Assembly: GCA_035765515.1 (NCBI GenBank)
Contig: DASTXN010000081.1
Span: 1-57,744, forward strand
Length of the DNA: 57,744 bases
Reading direction: 5' to 3'
Source of the DNA: DASRSS01 sp035765515
Lineage (GTDB): Bacteria > Actinomycetota > Actinomycetes > Mycobacteriales > Jatrophihabitantaceae
Each line of letters opens with the position of its first letter. Within the stretch, counting starts at the first letter, position 1. The notes beneath the pieces are model-generated. The model saw nothing but the letters and a program-made list of their open reading frames with translations. It made no database searches and had not been told where the DNA came from. The position numbers were made by a program, and so were the translations under genes. Shown piece by piece: positions 22,880-31,281 of this stretch.

Positions 22880-25009
22880 TCAGTCCCGGACCACGCGCAG
22901 CAGTAGCACGCTGCGGCCCTCGATCGGCAGCGGCTGGCCCGCCGCGATCGTTCGGCGGGACGGGTCCGGCAGGCCGCCGGGACAGCCGGAGTCGATCACC
23001 AGCTCGTAGCCGCCCGCCCACGGCATAGCCGGGATCGTGAACGTCCCGGCCTGGTCGCCGGCGTGCAGCAACAGCAGGAACGAGTCATCCCTGATCACCT
23101 CGCCGCGCCGGTCGCGATGGCGCAGGCCGCGGCCGTCCAGGTACATCCCGAGCGAGCGCAGCCCGGCGTCGAACCAGTCCTGCTCGGTCAGCTCGCGACC
23201 GGCCGGATGGAACCAGGCGATGTCCTTGCAGCCGTCACCGCCTGCGACCGGACGGCCCTCGAAGAACGCGCGCTGGCGCAGCACCGGGTGCTCGCGCCGC
23301 AGTGCGAGCAGGCGCCGGGCGAGCTCGAGCATGTCCTCGGCCTGCTCGGACGGTGTCCAGTCCAGCCAAGAGATCGCGTTGTCCTGTACGTAGGCGTTGT
23401 TGTTGCCGCGCTGCGTGCGCCAACGCTCGTCACCGGCGACGAGCATCGGCGCGCCCGTCGACAGCAACAAGGTGGTCAGCAGGTTGCGGGCCTGCCGGCG
23501 TCGCAGCGCGACCACGCCGTCCGGCGCCGGATCGCCCTCGGCGCCGCAGTTGAAGGAGCGGTTGTCGTCGGTGCCGTCGCGGTTGCCCTCGCCGTTGGCC
23601 TCGTTGTGCTTGCGCTCGTAGGACACCAGGTCGCGCAAGGTGAAGCCGTCGTGCGCGGTGACGAAGTTGATCGATGCGAACGGCAGCCGCCCGTCGTCGC
23701 CGTACAGGTCCGAGGATCCGGTCAGCCGGAACGCGAGGTCGCGCACGCCGTCCGTGCCGTGTGCCCAGAACGAGCGGACGGTGTCCCGGTAGCGCCCGTT
23801 CCACTCCGTCCACAACGGCGGGAACTCGCCCACCTGGTAGCCGCCCGCGCCGACGTCCCACGGCTCTGCGATCAGTTTCGCCTGCGAGATAACGGGATCC
23901 TGGTGGATCGTGTCGAAGAAGCTGGACAGCTTGTCCACGTCGTGCAGCGATCGCGCCAGTGCCGACGCGAGGTCGAAGCGGAAACCGTCCACGTGCATCT
24001 CGGTGACCCAGTAGCGCAGCGAGTCGGTGATCAACTGCAGCGGGAACGGGCGGCGCGGGTCGAACGTGTTGCCGCAGCCGGTGTAGTCGACGTAGCGGGA
24101 CGGGTCCTGATCGAGCCGGTAGTACGACTCGTTGTCGATGCCGCGGAAGTTGAGCACCGGCCCGTCCGGCCCGCCCTCCGCGGTGTGGTTGTAAACCACG
24201 TCGAGGATCACCTCGATGCCGGCCGCGTGCAGCGCGCGCACCATCGACTTGAACTCGCGCACCTGGTTGCCCTTGCGCGACGCGTACGCCTCGTGGGGCG
24301 CGAAGAAGCCGACGCTGTTGTAGCCCCAGTAGTTCTGCAGGCCGCGCTGCTGCACACCCGGCTCGGTGACGAAATGGTGCACGGGCATCAGTTCCACCGC
24401 CGTGACGCCGAGGCTCTTCAGGTACTCGACCGCGGCGGGGTGGGCGAGCCCGGCGTACGTGCCGCGCAGCTCGGGCGGGATGTCCGGGTGCTGCATGGTG
24501 AAGCCGCGCACGTGCAGCTCGTAGATGACGGTGTCGTCCCAGGGCACGTTCGGCCGGTGGTCGTCGCCCCACGGGTAGCCGTCGTGGATGACCACCGAGC
24601 GCGGTACGTACGGCGCCGAGTCCTGGTCGTTGGACGCGTAGACGGAGGGGTGATCGGTGAAGTCCCCTTCGATCGCGCGCGCGTACGGATCGAGCAGCAG
24701 CTTCGCGCGGTTGTGGAACAGGCCGCGGGACGGGTCGTACGTGCCGTCGATGCGGAAGCCGTACCGCTGGCCGGGCTCGACGCCGGGCAGGTAGCCGTGC
24801 CACACGTGGAACGTCGTGTCGCCCAGCGGGATGACCGTCTCGCGCCCGGACGAGTCGAACAGGCACACGTCAACGGCGGTGGCGGTCGTCGACCAGATCG
24901 CGAAGTTGACGCCGTCCCCGTCCCAGTGCGCGCCGAGCGGGAAGGGGCTGCCGGGCCACGCGCGCTGCATGCGGGCGGCCATCGCGGCGGTGAATTCCTC
25001 GGGCAACAT
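22880..25009 (-). CDS. glgX: Glycogen debranching enzyme GlgX
   Basis: A 709-residue GH13 isoamylase-type enzyme that removes alpha-1,6 branches during glycogen breakdown. It has an N-terminal CBM48 region (FPLGAHWDGDGVNFAIWSTTATAVDVCLFD) then the barrel with VYNHTAEGG, the nucleophile Asp346 in GFRFDLASAL, the acid/base Glu in KLIAEPWDVG and the transition-state Asp in NFVTAHDGFTLRDLV. ATG 25009 is chosen over the ORF opening at 25126: TACAGT lies 8 nt upstream and the length then matches the family (about 700). Divergent from the protease at 25141. Confidence 0.94.
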   Translation of the reverse strand: MLPEEFTAAMAARMQRAWPGSPFPLGAHWDGDGVNFAIWSTTATAVDVCLFDSSGRETVIPLGDTTFHVWHGYLPGVEPGQRYGFRIDGTYDPSRGLFHNRAKLLLDPYARAIEGDFTDHPSVYASNDQDSAPYVPRSVVIHDGYPWGDDHRPNVPWDDTVIYELHVRGFTMQHPDIPPELRGTYAGLAHPAAVEYLKSLGVTAVELMPVHHFVTEPGVQQRGLQNYWGYNSVGFFAPHEAYASRKGNQVREFKSMVRALHAAGIEVILDVVYNHTAEGGPDGPVLNFRGIDNESYYRLDQDPSRYVDYTGCGNTFDPRRPFPLQLITDSLRYWVTEMHVDGFRFDLASALARSLHDVDKLSSFFDTIHQDPVISQAKLIAEPWDVGAGGYQVGEFPPLWTEWNGRYRDTVRSFWAHGTDGVRDLAFRLTGSSDLYGDDGRLPFASINFVTAHDGFTLRDLVSYERKHNEANGEGNRDGTDDNRSFNCGAEGDPAPDGVVALRRRQARNLLTTLLLSTGAPMLVAGDERWRTQRGNNNAYVQDNAISWLDWTPSEQAEDMLELARRLLALRREHPVLRQRAFFEGRPVAGGDGCKDIAWFHPAGRELTEQDWFDAGLRSLGMYLDGRGLRHRDRRGEVIRDDSFLLLLHAGDQAGTFTIPAMPWAGGYELVIDSGCPGGLPDPSRRTIAAGQPLPIEGRSVLLLRVVRD

Positions 25010-25140
25010 CGCCGGTGACTGTAGCCAATCGCGTGGTTTCTCAGGTTTCACCTGGGAATCGCTCAGCGAGCACCCGAACAGGTGGCGTTCTCTTATCGGT
25101 GCGAGACGGCGACATCTGAGCCGCACCGACAGGAGTCAGC

Positions 25141-26347
25141 ATGACCGAGTATCCAGTGCCCCCGGTTCCCCAGCCCGACCCGGCGGCTCCCGCCGGCTCA
25201 GGTGCGTTCGGCGCCGCCGCGGCGCCGGAGCCGCAGCGGCCGAGCCGTCGTCGGCGCCGCTGTCGGCATCGGTGTCGCGGCCACGCGGGACCGGACTGTG
25301 CCTGGCACCGGGACGGTGGCGGCCGGGAGCACGATCCTGCCGCGCTGGGGATACAGCCCCAACTCGGGCGGCAGCACGGATCCGTTCGGCGGGTTCGGCG
25401 GATTCGCCGGCCCGGGCAACGCCAGCAGTCAGCAGCAGGCGACTGCGGCGGAGCAGGTCGGCGTCGTCGACGTCGACACCGTGCTCGGCTACCAGAACGC
25501 CGAGGCCGCAGGCACCGGAACGGTCGTGACCGCGAACGGAGAGGTGCTCACGAACAACCACGTCGTCGACGGCGCCACCAAGATCACGGTCACGGTCGTC
25601 TCGACCGGAACGACATACACCGCCAAGGTCGTCGGCACCGACCCGACCGAGGACGTCGCGGTGCTACAACTCGTCGACGCGTCCGGACTGCAGACGGCGA
25701 ACTACGGTGCGGACGACGACCTCGCAGTGGGCCAGAGCGTGACCGGTGTCGGCAACGCCGGCGGCGTCGGCGGAACGCCCAGCGCGGCGGACGGCAAGAT
25801 CACAGCCCTGAACAAGTCGATCACGGCGAGCGACGAGAGCGGTGGCAACGCCGAGCGCCTCACCGGCCTGATCGAGACCGACGCCGGCATCCAGTCTGGC
25901 GACTCCGGCGGCCCGCTCTACGACTCGTCCGGTGAGATCATCGGCATGGACACGGCCGCGTCCACCACGGGCACGCAGACGACGGCTGGCTATGCGATCC
26001 CGATCGAGCACGCGCTTGCGATCGCTGACCGGATCGAGTCGGCGCCGGCGTCGACCAGCACCGTCCACCTGGGCAACCCCGCGTTCCTCGGCGTCACGGT
26101 CGGGGCCACGGGCGGCCGGGGCGCCGGCGTGGCGCACGTCGTGACGGGAACGCCCGCTGCCCGTGCCGGACTCGCCGCGGGCGACACGATCACCGCGGTG
26201 GACGGCGTCGAGGTACGCACGTCGGCGGCGCTGGTGAAGGCGCTCGGTGCCCACCGTCCCGGCGACGCGGTCACGATCGCCTGGACGGACGCGTCCGGCA
26301 AGAAGCACACGGCCAGGGTCACGCTGGTGAGCGGCCCGGCGGACTGA
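25141..26347 (+). CDS. HtrA/DegP-type serine protease with PDZ domain, apparent frameshift
   Basis: A membrane-associated S1C protease split over two frames. ATG 25141 (AGGAG 5 nt upstream) opens a Pro/Ala-rich cytoplasmic N-terminus of the kind usual in actinobacterial HtrA proteins, ending in APEPQRPSRR. From about 25245 the match continues one frame over: GRAVVGAAVGIGVAA, then the protease with His in TNNHVVDGA, Asp in PTEDVAVLQL, Ser in GDSGGPLYD, and a PDZ domain (about 26090-26330). The combined length is one base too long to be in frame. Either a 1-nt insertion, a sequencing error, or translation of only the second frame from GTG 25202. Catalytic residues are intact. Confidence 0.75.
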
Positions 26348-26407
26348 TCCCGGAGTCGAACCGGGGGAGCGTGCCACCTGGCGCCCGGCGTGCGCTTGGA
26401 TGGGCGG

Positions 26408-27205
26408 GTGGCCGAGATCAACCCCGACGCTGTGCTACAGCTCGACGAGGTGACCGTTCGGCGCGGCTCCAAGGTCCTGCTCGACCGGATCAGCTGGACC
26501 GTCGAGGAGGATGAGCGCTGGGCCGTACTCGGAGCGAACGGGGCCGGCAAGACCACCCTGCTGCAGGTCGCGGCCGCGGGCCTGCACCCCACCTCGGGCA
26601 CGGTGTACGTGCTCGGCGAGCGGCTCGGCGCGGTCGATGTGTTCGAGCTCCGGCCGCGGATCGGGCTGGCCAGCTCGGCGCTCGCGCAACGGATCCCGAA
26701 CGCCGAGATCGTCACGGACGTGGTCGTCAGCGCCGGCTACTCCGTGCTCGGCCGCTGGCGCGAGGCGTACGGGCGGCTGGACGTGCGGCGCGCGACCAAG
26801 CTGCTCGAGCGCGTCGGCGTCGGCGACCTGGGTGAGCGCACGTACGGCACGCTGAGCCAGGGCGAGCGGGCGCGGGTGCAGATCGCGCGGGCGCTGATGA
26901 CCGACCCGGAGCTGCTGCTGCTGGACGAGCCCGCCGCCGGCATGGACCTCGGCGGACGCGAGGACCTGATCCGCCGGCTCACCCGCTTCGCCGCCGACCC
27001 GGACGCCCCGGCCTCGGTACTGGTCACGCATCACGTCGAGGAACTGCCGCCTGGGATCAGCCATGTCATGCTGCTGCGCGACGGCCGGATCGTCGCCGCC
27101 GGTCTGGCCCGCGACGTGCTCACCGCGCCGCTGTTGTCCGAGACGTTCGGTTTGCCGCTTCAGGTCGAGCGCCGCGACGGCCGCTGGTACGCCCGCGCCG
27201 TCTAA
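26408..27205 (+). CDS. Stand-alone ABC-type ATP-binding protein
   Basis: A 265-residue ABC ATPase with all nucleotide motifs: Walker A GANGAGKTT, signature LSQGERAR, Walker B LLLLDEPAAGMD and the H-loop VTHHVEELP. There is no membrane subunit nearby, and the type resembles ModF/YlmA-like single ATPases. The start is uncertain: GTG 26408 is used, with GTG 26390 in the same frame. A weak GGCAGG/CCTGCC inverted repeat follows at 27239-27264. Substrate unknown. Confidence 0.88.
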   Translation: MAEINPDAVLQLDEVTVRRGSKVLLDRISWTVEEDERWAVLGANGAGKTTLLQVAAAGLHPTSGTVYVLGERLGAVDVFELRPRIGLASSALAQRIPNAEIVTDVVVSAGYSVLGRWREAYGRLDVRRATKLLERVGVGDLGERTYGTLSQGERARVQIARALMTDPELLLLDEPAAGMDLGGREDLIRRLTRFAADPDAPASVLVTHHVEELPPGISHVMLLRDGRIVAAGLARDVLTAPLLSETFGLPLQVERRDGRWYARAV

Positions 27206-27285
27206 CCTGCGATTGCCGGGACTAAAGCGCGCGCCTCTGGCAGGATGACCGCGATCAGCCTGCCGCTCTTGTGAGCTAGGAAGCC

Positions 27286-28188
27286 ATGCGCACCTTCCCA
27301 GACGTGCTCCGTCGGGTAGTCCTCGCTGGGCTGTTCTGCGCACTCGCGGTACTCGGGGTGATGTTCGCAAGTCAAGGCGCCCGATCCGATCCGGCGTCGT
27401 ATTACCTAGCGCTGGGCGACTCGCTGTCCGTGGGCTACCAACCTGCGCACGACGGGTTGTCGGGCGGGCGGAGCCTCGATGGCTATGTCGACGACGTGGC
27501 GACGACGTTGCGGCACGGACAGCCTTCGCTGCGTCTGATCAAGCTCGGCTGCCCGCGCGAGACGACCGAGACGATGATCAGCGGCGGGATCTGCAACTAC
27601 GCGAACTATGGGGCCAGGTCGCAACTGGCGGCCGCCACGACGTTCTTGGCTACTCACCGGGGCCAGGTCGGCTACGTGACGCTGAACATCGGCATCAACG
27701 ATGTCCTCCGCTGCCTGCGCGCCGGTGCAAGCGGGTCCGGCTGCGTCACCCTCGGCCTCGCGTCGATCACCGACAACCTCAACACGATCCTGGCGGCGGT
27801 GCGGAAGGCGGACGGTGGAGCCCCGCTGTCCGTAGGCATGACCTACTACGACCCGTTCCTGGCGGAATGGCTCACCGTCCCTGACGGCCAGCACCTAGCG
27901 GCTGCGTCCGACCGTGTGCTCGCGCGTGTCAACGCAACCGAGCAGGCGCTGTATCAGCGCTTTGGCTTCAGGATTGCCGACGTTGCCGGCGCCTTCCGCA
28001 CCAACGACTTCACGCCGACCGGGCCCGACGCATCGCCGGCGAGCGTCCAGACGGTCTGCACGCTGACGTATATGTGCGAACAGCGAGACATCCACCCGAA
28101 TGCCGACGGCTATACCGCAATCGCCAACGCGTTCCTCGCCCAGTTGCAGCCATCGGCGAGCCCCGTCCGACTGGTCCCAGCACCCTGA
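27286..28188 (+). CDS. Exported SGNH/GDSL hydrolase
   Basis: A 300-residue protein with an N-terminal signal/anchor (VLRRVVLAGLFCALAVLGVMF, residues about 8-28) and an SGNH esterase domain. The four blocks are visible: block I LALGDSLSVG (nucleophile Ser), a Gly-bearing region, block III NIGINDVL (Asn) and block V QRDIHPNADGY (Asp/His). Cysteine pairs (KLGCP/GICNY, RCLRAG/SGCV, TVCTLTYMC) suggest disulfides and an extracellular site. ATG 27286 has an AGGAAG ribosome site close by. Likely lipase/esterase or cell-wall deacetylase; substrate not deducible. Confidence 0.88.
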   Translation: MRTFPDVLRRVVLAGLFCALAVLGVMFASQGARSDPASYYLALGDSLSVGYQPAHDGLSGGRSLDGYVDDVATTLRHGQPSLRLIKLGCPRETTETMISGGICNYANYGARSQLAAATTFLATHRGQVGYVTLNIGINDVLRCLRAGASGSGCVTLGLASITDNLNTILAAVRKADGGAPLSVGMTYYDPFLAEWLTVPDGQHLAAASDRVLARVNATEQALYQRFGFRIADVAGAFRTNDFTPTGPDASPASVQTVCTLTYMCEQRDIHPNADGYTAIANAFLAQLQPSASPVRLVPAP

Positions 28189-28224
28189 GCGGACGGGTCG
28201 CCGTCTAGGCTGCTGTGATTCCGT

Positions 28225-28236
28225 AGAACCGGTTCT
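28225..28236. promoter_or_regulatory. 12-bp perfect palindrome upstream of enoyl-CoA hydratase
   Basis: AGAACCGGTTCT, 20 nt before the enoyl-CoA hydratase start, overlapping a possible TAGAAC -10. It could be an operator for the five-gene operon; no cognate regulator is adjacent. Confidence 0.4.
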
Positions 28237-28255
28237 CGTGGTGAAGGGATGGCTG

Positions 28256-29041
28256 ATGGGCGAGCTGGTACGCCTCGAGACGGGCGGTGACGCGCCTGCG
28301 GGCGTAGCGACGATCCGGCTGGAGCGCCCGCCGATGAACGCGCTCAACACCCAGGTGCAGGAAGAACTGCGCGCCGTGGCCGAGCAGGTCACCCGCGACC
28401 CTGCGATCCGCGCCGTCGTCATCTACGGCGGCGAGAAGGTGTTCGCGGCCGGCGCGGACGTCAAGGAGTTCGCCGGGCAGAGCCACGCCGACATGGTCCG
28501 CGACGCGCACCGGCTGTCGTCGTCGCTGTCCGCGCTGGCGAACGTCCCCAAGCCGGTCATCGCGGCCGTCACCGGTTACGCGCTCGGCGGCGGATGCGAG
28601 CTCGCGCTGACCGCGGACTTCCGGGTCAGCGCCGACAACGCCAAGTGGGGTCAGCCGGAGATCCTGCTCGGCATCATCCCGGGCGCCGGCGGCACCCAGC
28701 GCCTGCCGCGACTCGTCGGTCCCGCGAAGGCCAAGGACCTCATCTTCACCGGCCGGTTCGTCGACGCCGCCGAGGCGCTCGAGATCGGGCTGGTGGACAT
28801 CGTCGTGCCCGCCGCCGACGTCTATTCGACGGCGCTGGCGATGGCCGCCAAGTTCGCCGCCGGCCCCGCGCTCGCGCTCGCCGCCGCCAAGCAGGCGATC
28901 GACGGCGGACTGGACGGCTCGCTCGACTCCGGACTGCGCCTGGAATCGCACCTGTTCGCGTCCCTGTTCGCGACCGAGGACCGCACCATCGGCATGGCCT
29001 CGTTCATCGAGAACGGCCCCGGTAAGGCGGTGTTCACGTGA
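28256..29041 (+). CDS. Enoyl-CoA hydratase/isomerase family protein
   Basis: A 261-residue crotonase-fold protein. The oxyanion-hole region VFAAGADVKEFAG (about residues 63-75) and the active-site glutamates in AKWGQPEILLGIIPGAGGTQRLPR (about 130-153) fit a true 2-enoyl-CoA hydratase. The N-terminal VRLETGGD region and length are usual. ATG 28256 has AGGGA 7 nt upstream. First gene of a compact operon; the next start overlaps its stop by 4 nt. Confidence 0.92.
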   Translation: MGELVRLETGGDAPAGVATIRLERPPMNALNTQVQEELRAVAEQVTRDPAIRAVVIYGGEKVFAAGADVKEFAGQSHADMVRDAHRLSSSLSALANVPKPVIAAVTGYALGGGCELALTADFRVSADNAKWGQPEILLGIIPGAGGTQRLPRLVGPAKAKDLIFTGRFVDAAEALEIGLVDIVVPAADVYSTALAMAAKFAAGPALALAAAKQAIDGGLDGSLDSGLRLESHLFASLFATEDRTIGMASFIENGPGKAVFT

Positions 29042-30000
29042 CGGCCGAGCAGACGTCCGTCGCCAACGCTCACCCGACCGAGGATCAGGTTGCGGCGGCC
29101 TGGGACGACCCCAAGCTGGCCAACATCCTGTACCACGACTGGGAGGCCGGCACCTACGACGAGAAGTGGTCGATCAGCTTCGACCAGCGCTGCATCGACT
29201 ACGCCCGCGACCGGTTCGAGCACGTTGCCGGACGTGCCGGCTGGCCGTACAAGAAGTCCCTCGAGCTGGGCTGCGGCACCGGCTTCTTCACGCTCAACCT
29301 GAAGCTGGCCGGCGTGCTGGAGGACGGCCACGTCACGGATCTGAGCCCCGGCATGGTCGAGGTCGCGCAGCGCAACGCCCGCTCGCTCGGCTTCGAGGTC
29401 GAGGGCCGCGTTGCCGACGCCGAGCGGCTGCCCTACGAGGACGACGAGTTCGACCTGGTGATCGGTCACGCGGTGCTGCACCACATCCCCGACGTGGAAC
29501 TCGCCTTCCGCGAGGTGCTGCGCGTGCTCAAGCCCGGCGGTCGGTTCGTCTTCGCCGGCGAGCCGACCCGGCACGGTGACTACGTCGCGCGGCGGTTGTC
29601 CCGGCTGACCTGGTGGGCCGCCACGAACGCCACTCGCATGCCCCGGTTGGCCGACTGGCGCCGTCCGCAGGAGGAGCTGGACGAGTCCTCGCGCGCGGCC
29701 GCCCTCGAGGCCGTGGTCGATCTGCACACCTTTCCGCCGGACGAACTCGCCGAGACGGCGCGGCGGGCCGGTGCGGACGACGTCGAGGTCGCGACCAACG
29801 AGCTGTTCGCCGCCTGGTTCGGCTGGCCGGTGCGCACGTTCGAGTGCGCGGTGCCCAAGGGCAAGCTCGGCATGCGCTGGGCCAACTTTGCGATGACGGG
29901 GTGGACGCGGTTGTCTGCAATCGACCGCGTGCTGGAACACGTCGTGCCGAAGGGCCTGTTCTACAACGCCGAGATCACCGGCCTGAAGCCGCTGCCGTAA
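29038..30000 (+). CDS. Class I SAM-dependent methyltransferase
   Basis: A 320-residue methyltransferase: motif I LELGCGTGFFTLNL (about residues 78-91), acidic VTDLSPGMVEVA, motif IV FDLVIGHAVLHHI and a following VLKPGGRFVFAGEP. The extra 100 residues at the C-terminus (ELFAAWFGWPVRTFECAVP) are of a kind seen in lipid or natural-product methyltransferases, but no substrate can be assigned. GTG 29038 overlaps the hydratase stop; 2 nt separate its end from the HAD gene. Confidence 0.88.
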   Translation: MTAEQTSVANAHPTEDQVAAAWDDPKLANILYHDWEAGTYDEKWSISFDQRCIDYARDRFEHVAGRAGWPYKKSLELGCGTGFFTLNLKLAGVLEDGHVTDLSPGMVEVAQRNARSLGFEVEGRVADAERLPYEDDEFDLVIGHAVLHHIPDVELAFREVLRVLKPGGRFVFAGEPTRHGDYVARRLSRLTWWAATNATRMPRLADWRRPQEELDESSRAAALEAVVDLHTFPPDELAETARRAGADDVEVATNELFAAWFGWPVRTFECAVPKGKLGMRWANFAMTGWTRLSAIDRVLEHVVPKGLFYNAEITGLKPLP

Positions 30001-30002
30001 CC

Positions 30003-30665
30003 GTGCGCGCGCAGACGATCCTGTTCGACCTGGACGGCACGCTGTCCGACTCGGCGCGCGGCATCCTGGCCGCGCTCCGGCACGCGTTCGCCGTCAACGG
30101 GCTGCCGCCGATGGACGCCGCCACCGAGCGCGCGATCCTCGGCCCGCCGTTCCACGAGTCGCTGCCCGGGTACCTCGGTGGCGTTCCGCTGGCGGACGTC
30201 GTCACGGCGTACCGCGAGCACTACCTCGGCGGTGCCATGTTCGACACCTCGGTCTACGCGGGGATCCATCCGCTGCTCGCCGCTTTGCAGGACGCGGACG
30301 TGACGATGGCCGTCGCCACCAGCAAGCCCGAGTTCTATGCGACGGCGATCGTCGATCACCTCGGACTGTCCCCGTACTTCCGCGTCGTCGGCGGCGACGT
30401 GCCGGACGGATCGGGGACGAAGGCCGACGTCATCGGCCGCGTGCTGCAACGGCTCGGCGACCCCGACCCAGCCGACGTGCTGATGGTCGGCGACCGGCGC
30501 CACGACGTCGAGGGCGCGCGGGTGCACGGCATCGACACCGTCGGCGTGCGCTGGGGTTACGCGCTGCCGGGTGAGCTGGAGGCGGCCGGCGCATGGGCCA
30601 TCTGCGCCAGCCCCGCGGAACTCGCGGCGCTGATCGAGGCGGGACGCGATGCTGCAGCGTGCTGA
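30003..30665 (+). CDS. HAD-family phosphatase (Gph-like)
   Basis: A 220-residue HAD hydrolase. Motif I is LFDLDGTLSDSARG (nucleophile and acid Asp), motif II the Thr/Ser in AVATSKPE, the motif III Lys is likely in GTKADVIG, and motif IV is LMVGDRRHDVEGA. The cap of about 80 residues resembles phosphoglycolate phosphatase-type enzymes. It starts 2 nt after the methyltransferase stop and its 3' end overlaps the acyltransferase start by 17 nt. It probably dephosphorylates a small metabolite of the same pathway. Confidence 0.88.
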   Translation: MRAQTILFDLDGTLSDSARGILAALRHAFAVNGLPPMDAATERAILGPPFHESLPGYLGGVPLADVVTAYREHYLGGAMFDTSVYAGIHPLLAALQDADVTMAVATSKPEFYATAIVDHLGLSPYFRVVGGDVPDGSGTKADVIGRVLQRLGDPDPADVLMVGDRRHDVEGARVHGIDTVGVRWGYALPGELEAAGAWAICASPAELAALIEAGRDAAAC

Positions 30666-31281
30666 GCGCGAACCGCTGCGCAGCGCCCGCTTCCTGACGT
30701 TCGCGTCATTGCGCTGGATGATCCGCCACCGCGCGCTCACGCCGTGGTACCTGATCCGCTACTGGCGCTTCCTGGTGTTCAAGCTGCGCAACCGGCACGT
30801 GATCACGACCGGCTTCGTGTTCATGGACCGGGGCGTCGAGCTCTATGCGCGGCGCGGCTACGGACGCCTGGTGCTCGGCCGCTTCGTCCACCTCGGCGTC
30901 GACACCGCGCTGCGCTGCCACGAGGGCACGCTCAGCCTCGGCGACAAGAGCGTGCTGGCGCGCGACGTGTCGATCAACTGCTACCTGGACGTGGAGATCG
31001 GCGACTGCGCGCTGATCGCGGACAACGTCTACATCTCCGACTTCGACCACAAGTTCGCCGACCTGGGCGTTCCGATCAAGGATCAGGGAATCGCAAAATC
31101 GCGGGTGCGCATCGAGCGCGACGTCTGGCTCGGCACGAAGGTGACCGTGTCGCGCGGCGTGCACATCGGCGAGGGCACCGTGGTCGGTGCCAACGCGGTC
31201 GTGACCCGCGACCTGCCCGGGCACAGCGTCGCGGTCGGGGTTCCGGCCCGCGTGATCAAGGACCGCAGGAGCGTGTCATGA
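30649..31281 (+). CDS. Left-handed beta-helix O-acyltransferase
   Basis: A 210-residue acetyl/acyltransferase of the hexapeptide-repeat family (maltose acetyltransferase/WbbJ-like). A basic N-terminal extension (about 55 residues) precedes the repeats (VLGRFVHLGVDTAL; LSLGDKSVLARDVSINCYLDVEIGDCALIADNVYIS), with the catalytic His in DFDHKF and the closing VVGANAVVTRDLPGHSVAVGVPARVI. It overlaps both neighbours (17 nt and 4 nt). Adjacent to a cysteine-synthase-like PLP enzyme, the pair recalls CysE/CysK logic, though this protein does not look like a serine acetyltransferase. Confidence 0.87.
   Translation: MLQRAEREPLRSARFLTFASLRWMIRHRALTPWYLIRYWRFLVFKLRNRHVITTGFVFMDRGVELYARRGYGRLVLGRFVHLGVDTALRCHEGTLSLGDKSVLARDVSINCYLDVEIGDCALIADNVYISDFDHKFADLGVPIKDQGIAKSRVRIERDVWLGTKVTVSRGVHIGEGTVVGANAVVTRDLPGHSVAVGVPARVIKDRRSVS

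Noticed and set aside
26349..26365. tRNA-like T-arm on the minus strand (5-bp CCCGG/CCGGG stem, 7-nt loop reading TTCGACT)
   Set aside because: No matching acceptor, D or anticodon arms can be formed around it; it lies just after the HtrA stop and is probably a short terminator-like hairpin or chance match.
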